Part shown: positions 1 to 5,280 of the stretch, piece by piece | Layout of the letters: each line of letters begins with the position of its first letter | Position numbering within the stretch: position 1 is the first letter of the stretch | From: Clostridiales bacterium | GTDB taxonomy: Bacteria; Bacillota; Clostridia; Oscillospirales; QAMX01 | Length of the DNA: 9,235 nucleotides | NCBI GenBank assembly: GCA_012841675.1 | Contig: DUUG01000234.1 | Location: forward strand, 1-9,235 | Direction of reading: 5' to 3' | The notes under the pieces: generated by a model | Seen by the model: the letters and a program-made list of their open reading frames with translations, nothing else | What the model was told of the DNA's origin: nothing | Database searches by the model: none | Translations under genes and position numbers: made by a program

Positions 1-68
1 ACAATCTCGGCAGAGCCGGACGAATGACACCCGGGACCGCCGCAAACCAGAATATGGGATCTAATCAT
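1..68 (-). CDS. hndC: NuoF/HndC-like NADH-binding flavoprotein subunit of [FeFe]-hydrogenase (N-terminal 22 codons only)
   Basis: Only the first 22 codons (plus two bases) are inside the window; the gene continues past position 1. The visible peptide starts MIRSHILVCGGPGCHSSG, with C9 and C14 in a C-x4-C arrangement. This is typical of the N-terminal thioredoxin-like [2Fe-2S] domain that precedes the FMN/NADH-binding core in HydB/HndC-type hydrogenase subunits. The ATG at 68 has an AAAGGAG ribosome binding site nine bases upstream, which overlaps the end of hndB, so the two are translated from one message. In the family this subunit oxidises or reduces NAD(P)(H) and passes electrons through Fe-S clusters to the hydrogenase subunit. 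The assignment relies on the short N-terminus plus operon order (NuoE, ATPase, HndB, then NuoF). Confidence 0.8.
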   Translation of the reverse strand, partial: MIRSHILVCGGPGCHSSGSAEI

Positions 69-82
69 GTCGCTATTCTCCT

Positions 83-457
83 TTACTTTGCGTTTGCTGC
101 GTCCAGCGTGTATTCGGAGACAACCGTACCCTGCACTACATGCTCATGTAAGATGCGGAGGGCTTTTTCCGGCGTCACATTGACGTATGTAACGGTTTCG
201 CCGTTGCAAGTCACTTTGAGCACCGGTTCGGCTCCGGGCAGCTCAGCCGCACCTGTCTGGGTTACAATGACATGATGGATCTGCTTATCGGCAACTTCGG
301 CAACCAGAGCCAGCAAAACTTCGCGAGCGCCGGCAGCAATGCCGCTTGTACCCATGCAGACCATCACTTTAGCCGCGTCCGGACTGTTTTCTTTGCGGAA
401 TTCCACAACAGGCTTATACTGATCGCGGATCTTTTTCAGATTCTCGATGGTGATCAT
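83..457 (-). CDS. hndB: HndB-like thioredoxin-fold subunit of NAD(P)-linked [FeFe]-hydrogenase, cluster cysteines mostly missing
   Basis: A 124-residue protein, the same size as HndB-type subunits of NADP-reducing hydrogenases. I chose the ATG at 457 because AGGAAGG lies about ten bases upstream and because the residues before it do not fit the family. The core has the family pattern: V-C-M-G-T-S-G-I-A-A-G-A at residues 33-44, VTQTG at 65-69, EPVLKV at 77-82 and YVNVTPEKA near 91-99. [2Fe-2S] members normally carry Cys after MGT and two Cys in a TGCxGxC motif. Here these positions are S38, A70 and P74, and the only cysteines are C34 and C84. It therefore probably cannot bind a normal [2Fe-2S] cluster and may be structural. 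It lies 47 nt downstream of the ATPase gene and 14 nt before hndC. The ligand comparison is from memory of the family. Confidence 0.85.
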   Translation of the reverse strand: MITIENLKKIRDQYKPVVEFRKENSPDAAKVMVCMGTSGIAAGAREVLLALVAEVADKQIHHVIVTQTGAAELPGAEPVLKVTCNGETVTYVNVTPEKALRILHEHVVQGTVVSEYTLDAANAK

Positions 458-504
458 TCTATTCATTCCTTCCTTGTGCGTCCATACATATTCCAAACAT
501 TCAT

Positions 505-1014
505 TCATAAAAGAGCAGAGCCAAGCGCCGCTAACTTGCGAGCCAGACATTCCGTCTGCCGCAGAGCCTCGACTAAGTTTTCCCTTAAGCCGGAAAGGGT
601 AAGGGAAATGGATTTGTCTTGGCAAACATGACGATAACAAACGGTCAAGCCCCGTTCGGAAAGCAATGCCAGCGTTCCGCCTATGTTTCCCAACGGCGGT
701 CGGGGCGAATCCAGCGGAAGAATCCCTTGCAAAAACGTTCCGCGGCCGGTCAAAAGGATTACCTGTCCGCCAGATTTTTGAACGGTTTTGGAAAAAAGGG
801 AAAGTCCTAAGCCCTTGCCGTCGCCCCTTGTAGTAAAGCCGGGGGTAAAAGCATTGGCCAGCACGTCAGGGGGCATTCCCTGTCCGTCATCCTGCAGGGA
901 TAGGGTTACCAGCCGTCGGTGGATATCCTCCCAGATGCTGATCCGAACGGTGGTTGCGCCTGCATAAAAGGAGTTTTCTCCCAAGTCCAAAAGCGACAGG
1001 CTCAGCTCGCACAT
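505..1014 (-). CDS. Stand-alone histidine-kinase-type ATPase (HATPase_c) in hydrogenase operon
   Basis: A 169-residue protein that is almost only a GHKL ATP-binding fold. The N-box is at residues 9-20 (LDLGENSFYAGA, N14 as the likely Mg-coordinating Asn). The G1 box DDGQGM is at 42-47, and the FTTRGDGKGLGLSLF segment with the G2 glycines is at about 60-74. The remaining ~85 residues form a beta strand, then a leucine-rich helical tail with no recognisable domain. There is no dimerisation/phospho-acceptor histidine domain, no sensor domain and no membrane segment, so it is a cytoplasmic ATP-binding module rather than a complete sensor kinase. It begins six bases after the hndA stop with a weak RBS, suggesting translational coupling. 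Similar small HATPase genes lie between nuoE-like and hndB-like genes in clostridial hydrogenase operons (Clostridium thermocellum Cthe_0338-0342 is one I recall). Its role there is unknown to me. Confidence 0.88.
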   Translation of the reverse strand: MCELSLSLLDLGENSFYAGATTVRISIWEDIHRRLVTLSLQDDGQGMPPDVLANAFTPGFTTRGDGKGLGLSLFSKTVQKSGGQVILLTGRGTFLQGILPLDSPRPPLGNIGGTLALLSERGLTVCYRHVCQDKSISLTLSGLRENLVEALRQTECLARKLAALGSALL

Positions 1015-1020
1015 ATGGGC

Positions 1021-1518
1021 TTACCGCTTGTATTTGGCCAGAATGCCGGGAATATCATCGGGCACAAGCCGGCCGTATACGTCGTCATTGATCATCATAA
1101 CAGGAGCCAGTCCGCAGCAGCCGAGGCAGCGCGTGTCCTGGATAGAGAAAAGACCATCGGGTGTGCATTCGCCGACTTCGATGTTTAGCTCCGTTTTGCA
1201 GCGATCCAAAACGGCCTGCGCATTTTTAACATAGCAGGCGGTACCCATGCAAACACCGATGACATACTTGCCCTTGGGGTTCAGAGAAAACTGAGAATAA
1301 AACGTTACAACACCGTAAATTTCTGCCAAAGAAACGCCCAGACCTTCGGCAATTTCATTCTGCACTTCGATGGGCAAATAGCCGTAGATATCCTGGGCCT
1401 TCTGCAGAACGGGCATAACCGCGCCGGCCTGCCCCTTATATTCTTCGATCAGGGCTAAAAGCGCCTTTTTCTGCTCCGCCGTTCCCTGAAATACAGCGGC
1501 GGTGGTTTGACTGCTCAT
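1021..1518 (-). CDS. hndA: NuoE-like [2Fe-2S] subunit of NAD(P)-linked, probably electron-bifurcating [FeFe]-hydrogenase
   Basis: A 165-residue NuoE/HydC-family protein. An N-terminal helical region (residues 15-75, with GYLP and YGVVTFYSQF) is followed by the thioredoxin-like [2Fe-2S] domain. Cluster ligands are visible as C90 and C95 (C-x4-C in GVCMGTACY) and C131 and C135 (CLGCCGLAP), with an additional C134. In these complexes the subunit carries an accessory cluster next to the NuoF-like flavoprotein. I chose the ATG at 1518 because GGGAGG lies seven to eight bases upstream; the in-frame ATG at 1536 would place that RBS inside the coding region. It is the first gene of the leftward operon, preceded by a structured leader and a clear promoter. 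Length and motifs are normal for the family. Confidence 0.93.
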   Translation of the reverse strand: MSSQTTAAVFQGTAEQKKALLALIEEYKGQAGAVMPVLQKAQDIYGYLPIEVQNEIAEGLGVSLAEIYGVVTFYSQFSLNPKGKYVIGVCMGTACYVKNAQAVLDRCKTELNIEVGECTPDGLFSIQDTRCLGCCGLAPVMMINDDVYGRLVPDDIPGILAKYKR

Positions 1519-1700
1519 TGTCTTCCTCCCTTTCATATAAGAAGCGGCAGACAGAAGATTCCGTCAAACTGCCGCAACAATCCATACGAAAAGCCGTGCC
1601 GGCAAAACCGGCCCGACCGGCGTGTTAAAGCCCTCCGAACCCAAACAGCGCACCCTTGCGCTTTTAGGGCAAATCCTCTCGGAGGGCACAGCTTTTTCTG
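1519..1700 (-). ncRNA. Structured 5' leader of the hydrogenase operon (possible cis-regulatory RNA)
   Basis: The promoter at 1707-1734 predicts a start near 1700, leaving a leader of about 180 nt before hndA. Read 5' to 3' on the minus strand it holds three separate folds. (1) A perfect 9-bp stem (1679-1687 with 1630-1638) closes a 40-nt loop that itself holds CCC(U)AAA/UUUGGG and a GCGC/GCGC hairpin. (2) A GC-rich hairpin at 1593-1621 is followed by UUUU. (3) A 7-bp stem pairs 1569-1575 with 1544-1550 shortly before the RBS. The 5' strand of fold 1 can alternatively form CCUC-CGA-GAGG, which would open the closing stem. This layout resembles an aptamer-plus-attenuator leader. I do not recognise any known riboswitch class, so the function is inference. 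Confidence 0.45.
1588..1621 (-). terminator. Terminator-like hairpin inside the hydrogenase leader (possible attenuator)
   Basis: On the minus strand a GCCGG/CCGGC stem (1608-1612 with 1598-1602) is extended by an outer GCCG/CGGC pair (1618-1621 with 1593-1596) and followed directly by TTTT. The plus strand has no T tract after the stem, so only the leftward direction makes sense. It lies between the leader promoter and hndA, where it could abort transcription conditionally. The T tract is short, so a purely structural hairpin is also possible. Confidence 0.4.
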
Positions 1701-1706
1701 TAAATA

Positions 1707-1734
1707 ATTATATCATAAAATCGTGAAAATGCAA
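1707..1734 (-). promoter_or_regulatory. Sigma-A-type promoter of the hydrogenase operon
   Basis: On the minus strand a TTGCAT -35 element (1734-1729) is followed after 16 bp by a perfect TATAAT -10 (1712-1707). Transcription should begin near 1700. I see no TTGTTAA/TTAACAA Rex-type palindrome overlapping it. Confidence 0.8.
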
Positions 1735-2014
1735 GAATTCCGTCATCTGTTTTATATGTGAAATTCCCCGAATATGCTATAAAAATCGGCGCTTGGGTTG
1801 CCCAATTTGTATTTTTCGTCTAAATATTTTTTGCCTACGCAACAAATGAGCAAAAATGGACATCATCTCTACCGGCCCCTGGGGGTGTGCAAAAGCAAAA
1901 CCTGCCTCCGCAGGGGGGCAAATATAATAGGTAGGGTTGAACCGTTTCAAGGCCATATTTTTAGGTATGGGGTGAAATTTTAGCCGTCCTGCGGCAATAG
2001 GCAGTATTTACCGC
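1735..2014. other. Non-coding divergent region between hydrogenase operon and CAP-protein promoter
   Basis: About 280 bases with no credible gene; the only long ORF (1798-1983) has no RBS, an unnatural composition and no family resemblance. The region holds several small inverted repeats: TTGGG-TTG-CCCAA at 1793-1805, a CCCCTGGGG-type palindrome near 1876-1885, CCTGC-CTCC-GCAGG near 1900-1914, the dyad TTGAA-N4-TTCAA at 1937-1950, and GCCG-N5-CGGC near 1983-1995. They could be operators or parts of an unrecognised RNA. I cannot assign a known class. Confidence 0.4.
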
Positions 2015-2043
2015 TTGAAAAAGAGTTACAGTTCGGTTACAAT
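2015..2043 (+). promoter_or_regulatory. Sigma-A-type promoter of the CAP-domain gene
   Basis: TTGAAA (2015-2020), a 17-bp spacer, then TACAAT (2038-2043). The expected start near 2050 leaves a leader of only about 16 nt containing GGAGG. This placement shows that the TTG at 2015 is a -35 element rather than a start codon. Confidence 0.8.
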
Positions 2044-2065
2044 AAGGCCATGGAGGTTGAGAAAA

Positions 2066-3079
2066 ATGAAAAAACGTTTGATTGCTTTGGCCTTGATGCT
2101 CGTTTTATTTAGCAGCGCGGCCCAGATATATGCAATATCTCCCGCATGCCAGCCGCTGAGCTTTAGAAGCGGCGTGCTGAACACTTTATTTGGTGAATGG
2201 AACCAAGTATTTAAAAACACAAAAGCGACAGAGGCACAGACCGAGGTTTCTACGCCTGCGGAAAAACCCGACAAATCCAACCATGTCGTAACCGATGCAC
2301 CTAAGGCGAAAGAAACGCAGCCACCGATCACGTACAGCAATGGAAAGATCGTTGTCAACAAGAATGCCAACAATTCTATCAACGCGATTTTGGAACAGAT
2401 CCAGGTACAGGCAAGAAAGGGATACTGCCCGTTGACCGAGCTGCTGAAGAACTTTTTGGAAAAGATTTGCAAAGGCAAAGTCGTAACCACGCCGCCGACC
2501 ACCACACCGGCGCCTTCCGCACCGTCGACAACCCCGCCGCCGGCTACTACTCCGGCAACATCTAAGCCGTCGACTACTACACCGTCGACTACGGCTCCTT
2601 CTACGACAAAGCCTGTAACCAAGCCCCCTGCAACAACCAAGCCGTCTACAACGGCACCGGCTACTACCAAACCGTCCACGACTACACCCACCACACCCCC
2701 GACCAATCTTTCCTATGAGGAACAGGTCGTTGTGCTGGTAAATAAGGAACGTGCGGCGAGAGGTCTGGCTCCGTTGACCCTTTCCAGCAAGCTTTCCGAT
2801 GTGGCACGCGCCAAGTCGGAGGATATGCGGAAGAACAAATACTTCGCTCACGAGAGCCCCACTTACGGTTCCCCCTTTGACATGATGAAGCAGTTCGGCA
2901 TTTCCTATCGGACCGCCGGCGAAAACATTGCCATGGGCTACCGTACGCCGGAGGCCGTAGTGCAGGGATGGATGAATTCTCCCGGACACCGCGCCAACAT
3001 TCTGAATAAGTCGTTCACTACGATCGGCGTAGGCTATGTGGCAGACGGTCACTACTGGACCCAGATGTTTATCGGCTAA
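2066..3079 (+). CDS. Secreted CAP (SCP/PR1/YkwD-like) domain protein with Thr/Pro-rich linker
   Basis: A 337-residue exported protein. Residues 1-24 form a signal peptide (KKR, a hydrophobic core, then a likely cut around IYA-IS). Residues about 25-138 form an N-terminal region I do not recognise, with three cysteines (C28, C121, C135) and an acidic/Lys-rich stretch. Residues 139-213 are a Thr/Pro/Ser/Ala linker, probably a wall-spanning spacer. Residues 214-337 are a full CAP domain: VNKERAARGLAPL, the AHES motif with H262 and E263, GENIA with E286, and NSPGHRANILN with H308, which matches the conserved cavity residues of bacterial YkwD-type CAP domains. The biochemical role of these bacterial domains is poorly defined. 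There is no LPXTG motif or C-terminal membrane segment, so it is released or bound non-covalently. The ATG at 2066 is supported by GGAGG ten bases upstream and by the promoter position. It is a single-gene unit with its own terminator. Confidence 0.93.
   Translation: MKKRLIALALMLVLFSSAAQIYAISPACQPLSFRSGVLNTLFGEWNQVFKNTKATEAQTEVSTPAEKPDKSNHVVTDAPKAKETQPPITYSNGKIVVNKNANNSINAILEQIQVQARKGYCPLTELLKNFLEKICKGKVVTTPPTTTPAPSAPSTTPPPATTPATSKPSTTTPSTTAPSTTKPVTKPPATTKPSTTAPATTKPSTTTPTTPPTNLSYEEQVVVLVNKERAARGLAPLTLSSKLSDVARAKSEDMRKNKYFAHESPTYGSPFDMMKQFGISYRTAGENIAMGYRTPEAVVQGWMNSPGHRANILNKSFTTIGVGYVADGHYWTQMFIG
2480..2704 (+). repeat. Low-complexity Thr/Pro/Ser/Ala coding repeat (linker of the CAP protein)
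   Basis: About 75 codons of irregular repeats built from units such as TTKPSTT, APATTKP and TTPSTTAP. At DNA level ACNACN, CCGTCNACN and AAGCCG recur. The arrangement suggests expansion by slippage or unequal recombination, so the copy number may vary between strains. Its composition creates long open but meaningless reading frames on the opposite strand. Confidence 0.8.
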
Positions 3080-3083
3080 GCTT

Positions 3084-3115
3084 AAAAACCCGCCTTTTGG
3101 GCGGGTTTTTATTTT
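3084..3115 (+). terminator. Intrinsic terminator of the CAP-domain gene
   Basis: An 11-bp perfect stem (3084-3094 with 3100-3110, core CCCGCC/GGCGGG) with a five-base loop. The stem is flanked by an A tract and ends in T5 followed by ATTTT. It starts five bases after the stop codon. Confidence 0.93.
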
Positions 3116-3174
3116 CATAGGGGCAATATGCTTAACTGTCTCCCCGGTTTTTTGCCCGGCGATTCGACCGGCGG

Positions 3175-3480
3175 TTGAAAGCTTGCCGGCCGGAAGGAAG
3201 GGGAAAAATTTCGGAGAAAAAAGCGAAAACGCCAAACAGGAAAAACCCGCGGACTCAACCAGTGGTTGAATCCACGGTTCAACGAACAAGTTATTTCTTT
3301 TTTGCCAAATATCCGCTCAACTGCGCCGGATATATCGACGTAGACGGGGATGTGAAGGCCGCAGGAGATGTGAAGGGCGACATCAACGCCGAAGGTAACA
3401 TCACCGTCGAGGGCTATGTGGAAGGCGATGTACATGCTGAAGGCAGCGTGAACATAGGCGGAAAGAATATAAAAAAGTAA
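3175..3480 (+). CDS. Short bactofilin-like / polymer-forming repeat protein, start unclear (possibly a remnant)
   Basis: The frame is open from a TTG at 3175 to the TAA at 3480 (101 codons). Only the last ~50 residues look like real protein: YIDVDGDVKAAGDVKGD followed by more units in which Gly recurs every 5-6 residues (INAEG, NITVEG, YVEGD, VHAEG, SVNIGG). Such repeats build the right-handed beta-helix of bactofilins and related polymer-forming proteins, but a typical bactofilin is longer. The upstream half is Lys/Arg-rich and low quality. No ATG lies in frame; possible starts are the TTG at 3175, an ATT near 3208 preceded by AAGGGG, and a GTG at 3262. None has a normal start codon with good spacing. 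A strong terminator follows, so something is transcribed here. It may be a truncated bactofilin, a small filament protein using a rare start, or decaying sequence. Confidence 0.45.
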   Translation: MKACRPEGRGKISEKKAKTPNRKNPRTQPVVESTVQRTSYFFFAKYPLNCAGYIDVDGDVKAAGDVKGDINAEGNITVEGYVEGDVHAEGSVNIGGKNIKK

Positions 3481-3501
3481 GCTGTCTTAATATACAAGCA
3501 C

Positions 3502-3530
3502 AAACCGGCAAGAAATTTGCCGGTTTTATT
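3502..3530 (+). terminator. Intrinsic terminator after the bactofilin-like ORF
   Basis: A 10-bp perfect stem AAACCGGCAA/TTGCCGGTTT (3502-3511 with 3517-3526), a five-base loop and a TTTTATT tail. The tail runs directly into the -35 box (TTGAAT, 3529) of the next promoter, so the two transcription units abut. Confidence 0.9.
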
Positions 3531-3557
3531 GAATTGGGTGATTTCCTATGGTAGAAT
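3529..3557 (+). promoter_or_regulatory. Sigma-A-type promoter of the triple PHP operon
   Basis: TTGAAT (3529-3534), a 17-bp spacer and TAGAAT (3552-3557). Transcription should start near 3564, giving a leader of about 24 nt with a purine-rich RBS (GGGAGCAGGGG) before the ATG at 3588. Confidence 0.8.
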
Positions 3558-3587
3558 AAGGTATCTTTTTCTAAGGGAGCAGGGGAA

Positions 3588-4436
3588 ATGCATGTTTTTG
3601 AAATCGATTTACATTACCACGCGGGGCAGGAGCGGAGAGAAAACAAATCCCTGCGAGACTATATTGATTTTGCCCACATGACCGGCCGCAAAATCCTCGG
3701 CATTACAGACCACGACACTCGCTATGGGACGCGGCTGCGGGAAGGGCCGCAGCACTATCCCCAATCTATCGAAGGGATGATGCAATACAGGCAGGATTTG
3801 GACGAGCTGCGTTCCGATTTTCCCTCCATGCAGATTTTCTTTGCGCCGGAGTTAAGTTCGGTGTTTGAATACAAAACCATGGATGACAGAATCATCGACA
3901 TCAGCGATTATTTCATCTGCGAGCCGGCTTCAAACCACGAGGAAATGGAGCTATACACCGAGCTTATGATTTCCGAGCTGGAAAGAACCAAAGCCATTGC
4001 CAACCACACGGGCAAACCGACCTATATGGCCCATCCTTTCCGCTATCGCTTGCTAAATCGGATTTCGGAAGGCAGAACGTTGCCGGAAGGCTATATGGGG
4101 GCTTGCAGTATGACCGACGAAGAAGTAATGGAGCTTATAGGGCTGGATATTGTCGCCTTTGCCGATCATGCGGTTTCCTTAGGGGTTGCTATTGAAATAA
4201 ACGGCGGAACCCACTACCGGCTTCGAAGCTTTAATGCCCCGTATTATTTAGACGCTTTGCGCCATGCCTTTAAAATCCTCCACCGCCGGGGCGTGTCATT
4301 GGTGCCCGCCAGCGATCTGCACGGGTTTGCCCCCGGGCAGTCGGGACTGTCGGTTCCGAAAGAAACCTTTGAGATGCTTGGAATTACGGCAAGAGATATT
4401 GGATTTTTAAACCAAATCGGCGCAAAGGTAGAGTAG
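3588..4436 (+). CDS. PHP-domain metal-dependent hydrolase, copy 1 of 3 (motifs intact)
   Basis: A 282-residue protein of the PHP (polymerase and histidinol phosphatase) superfamily, comprising the domain alone. All metal-site motifs are visible: motif I DLHYH (H9, H11), motif II GITDHD (D41, H42), the glutamate E88 in FAPELSS, motif III MAHPF (H149) and motif IV ASDLHG (D243, H245). Members use two or three metal ions to cleave phosphomono- or phosphodiesters; the substrate here is unknown. There is no signal peptide or membrane segment, so it is cytoplasmic. It is the first gene of an operon of three paralogues, with 13 nt before copy 2 (stop TAG at 4434-4436). It shares HRRGVSLVP and LGVAxEING with copy 2. 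No polymerase, histidine-biosynthesis or tRNA-processing neighbour points to a pathway. Confidence 0.9.
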   Translation: MHVFEIDLHYHAGQERRENKSLRDYIDFAHMTGRKILGITDHDTRYGTRLREGPQHYPQSIEGMMQYRQDLDELRSDFPSMQIFFAPELSSVFEYKTMDDRIIDISDYFICEPASNHEEMELYTELMISELERTKAIANHTGKPTYMAHPFRYRLLNRISEGRTLPEGYMGACSMTDEEVMELIGLDIVAFADHAVSLGVAIEINGGTHYRLRSFNAPYYLDALRHAFKILHRRGVSLVPASDLHGFAPGQSGLSVPKETFEMLGITARDIGFLNQIGAKVE

Positions 4437-4449
4437 GGGAGGGGACAAT

Positions 4450-5268
4450 ATGAAAATTCATCAGATAGATCTTCATTGCCACGCCGGAAAAAGCCTAAAG
4501 GAAACCCTTTCCTTTGCCCATAGCACATGGCGGCGAATTGTCGGAATTACAGAGGTTGTCTACAACGAAAAAACAGAAACTTTCGAAAACGGATCGCAAA
4601 ACGCCCTTTCCCTAGAAGATTTTCTCCAGTTACGGGCGGAAGTGGACCAGTTAAAAAGCGAATTTCCCGACATGCAGCTTTTTTTAGCGCCGGAAATTAG
4701 CGCGGCCTTCGATTATACTGCCCTAGATGACCAATGGATTGCCGCAAGCGATTATTTCTTCTGCCTGCCGGAAGAAGACAAGATAACTACGGAATGTATG
4801 CTCTCTCAACCGGAAAGGGCTCATGCCATCTCCCGGCATACAGGGAAAAGCACCTTTCTTGCCTATCCGTTTCGATCTCTGTGGATTTCGCGAATTCAGG
4901 CAGGGCATCGGGCTCCCGAAAAATACGCAGGGCCGAAGGGTTTGACCGACGAAGCGGTGATTTCTGCGCTGGGTTTCGATTTGCATGCCTTTGCCCATAT
5001 GGCAGTTTCATTGGGCGTTGCCGTCGAGATCAACGGCGAAACGTATTCCCGCATCCGAAGCTATAACCATCCGTATTATTATGATGTGCTGCAAAGAGCT
5101 TACGAAATTCTTCATCGCCGGGGCGTGTCACTTGTGCCCGGCAGCGGCCTGCGCGGGTTTAGACCAGGCAAAAGCGGGTTTGCCGTGCCGGAGGAAACCT
5201 TTGAAATTTTAGGCATATCCGGCAGTGATATTCGCTTTCTCGATCAAATCGGCGCAAAGCGCATATAG
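4450..5268 (+). CDS. PHP-like paralogue, copy 2 of 3, metal site degenerate (probable pseudoenzyme)
   Basis: A 272-residue protein clearly homologous to both neighbours over its full length, with an uninterrupted frame. It keeps motif I (DLHCH, H9 and H11) and the glutamate E82 in LAPEIS. The other ligands are changed: motif II TDH becomes TEV (E35, V36), motif III AHPF becomes AYPF (Y139), and motif IV SDxH becomes SGLR (G233, R235). The loss of most metal ligands predicts no PHP hydrolase activity. About eleven residues are missing compared with copies 1 and 3, mainly a shortened region after motif I. The RBS is strong (GGGGAGGGG before the ATG at 4450) and translation is probably coupled to copy 1. 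A preserved frame with lost catalytic residues suggests a retained structural or regulatory subunit, for example a heteromer partner. Recent decay without frameshift is the alternative. Confidence 0.88.
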   Translation: MKIHQIDLHCHAGKSLKETLSFAHSTWRRIVGITEVVYNEKTETFENGSQNALSLEDFLQLRAEVDQLKSEFPDMQLFLAPEISAAFDYTALDDQWIAASDYFFCLPEEDKITTECMLSQPERAHAISRHTGKSTFLAYPFRSLWISRIQAGHRAPEKYAGPKGLTDEAVISALGFDLHAFAHMAVSLGVAVEINGETYSRIRSYNHPYYYDVLQRAYEILHRRGVSLVPGSGLRGFRPGKSGFAVPEETFEILGISGSDIRFLDQIGAKRI

Positions 5269-5280
5269 GGAGAAAACCGT

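Noticed and set aside
1707..1800. Rex-binding site at the hydrogenase promoter
   Set aside because: I looked for the TTGTTAA-N4-TTAACAA palindrome common near such operons and found no acceptable match.
1885..1940. Resemblance of GCAAAACCTGCCTCCG and GGTAGGG to a c-di-GMP-I riboswitch
   Set aside because: The conserved P2/P3 core and tetraloop arrangement cannot be assembled, and the downstream gene has its own promoter after this segment.
1950..2000. Resemblance of GGGGTGAAATTTTAGCCG to an FMN riboswitch
   Set aside because: Only a ten-base stretch is similar; the remaining conserved blocks are absent and no riboflavin gene follows.
2015..2065. TTG at 2015 as start of the CAP-domain protein
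   Set aside because: The TTG is part of a TTGAAA -35 box with TACAAT 17 bp downstream, so it is upstream of the transcription start; ATG 2066 has GGAGG and begins a proper signal peptide.
2026..2706. Minus-strand ORF of 226 codons rich in Val/Gly
   Set aside because: It is the antisense shadow of the ACN/CCN repeat (GGT/GTC codons) with no start signals.
2186..3289. Long minus-strand ORF (367 codons) opposite the CAP-domain gene
   Set aside because: Its Arg/Cys/Gly/Ser-rich middle is just the reverse reading of the Thr/Pro codon repeat; it has no RBS or family resemblance, and the plus-strand gene has signal peptide, domain, promoter and terminator.
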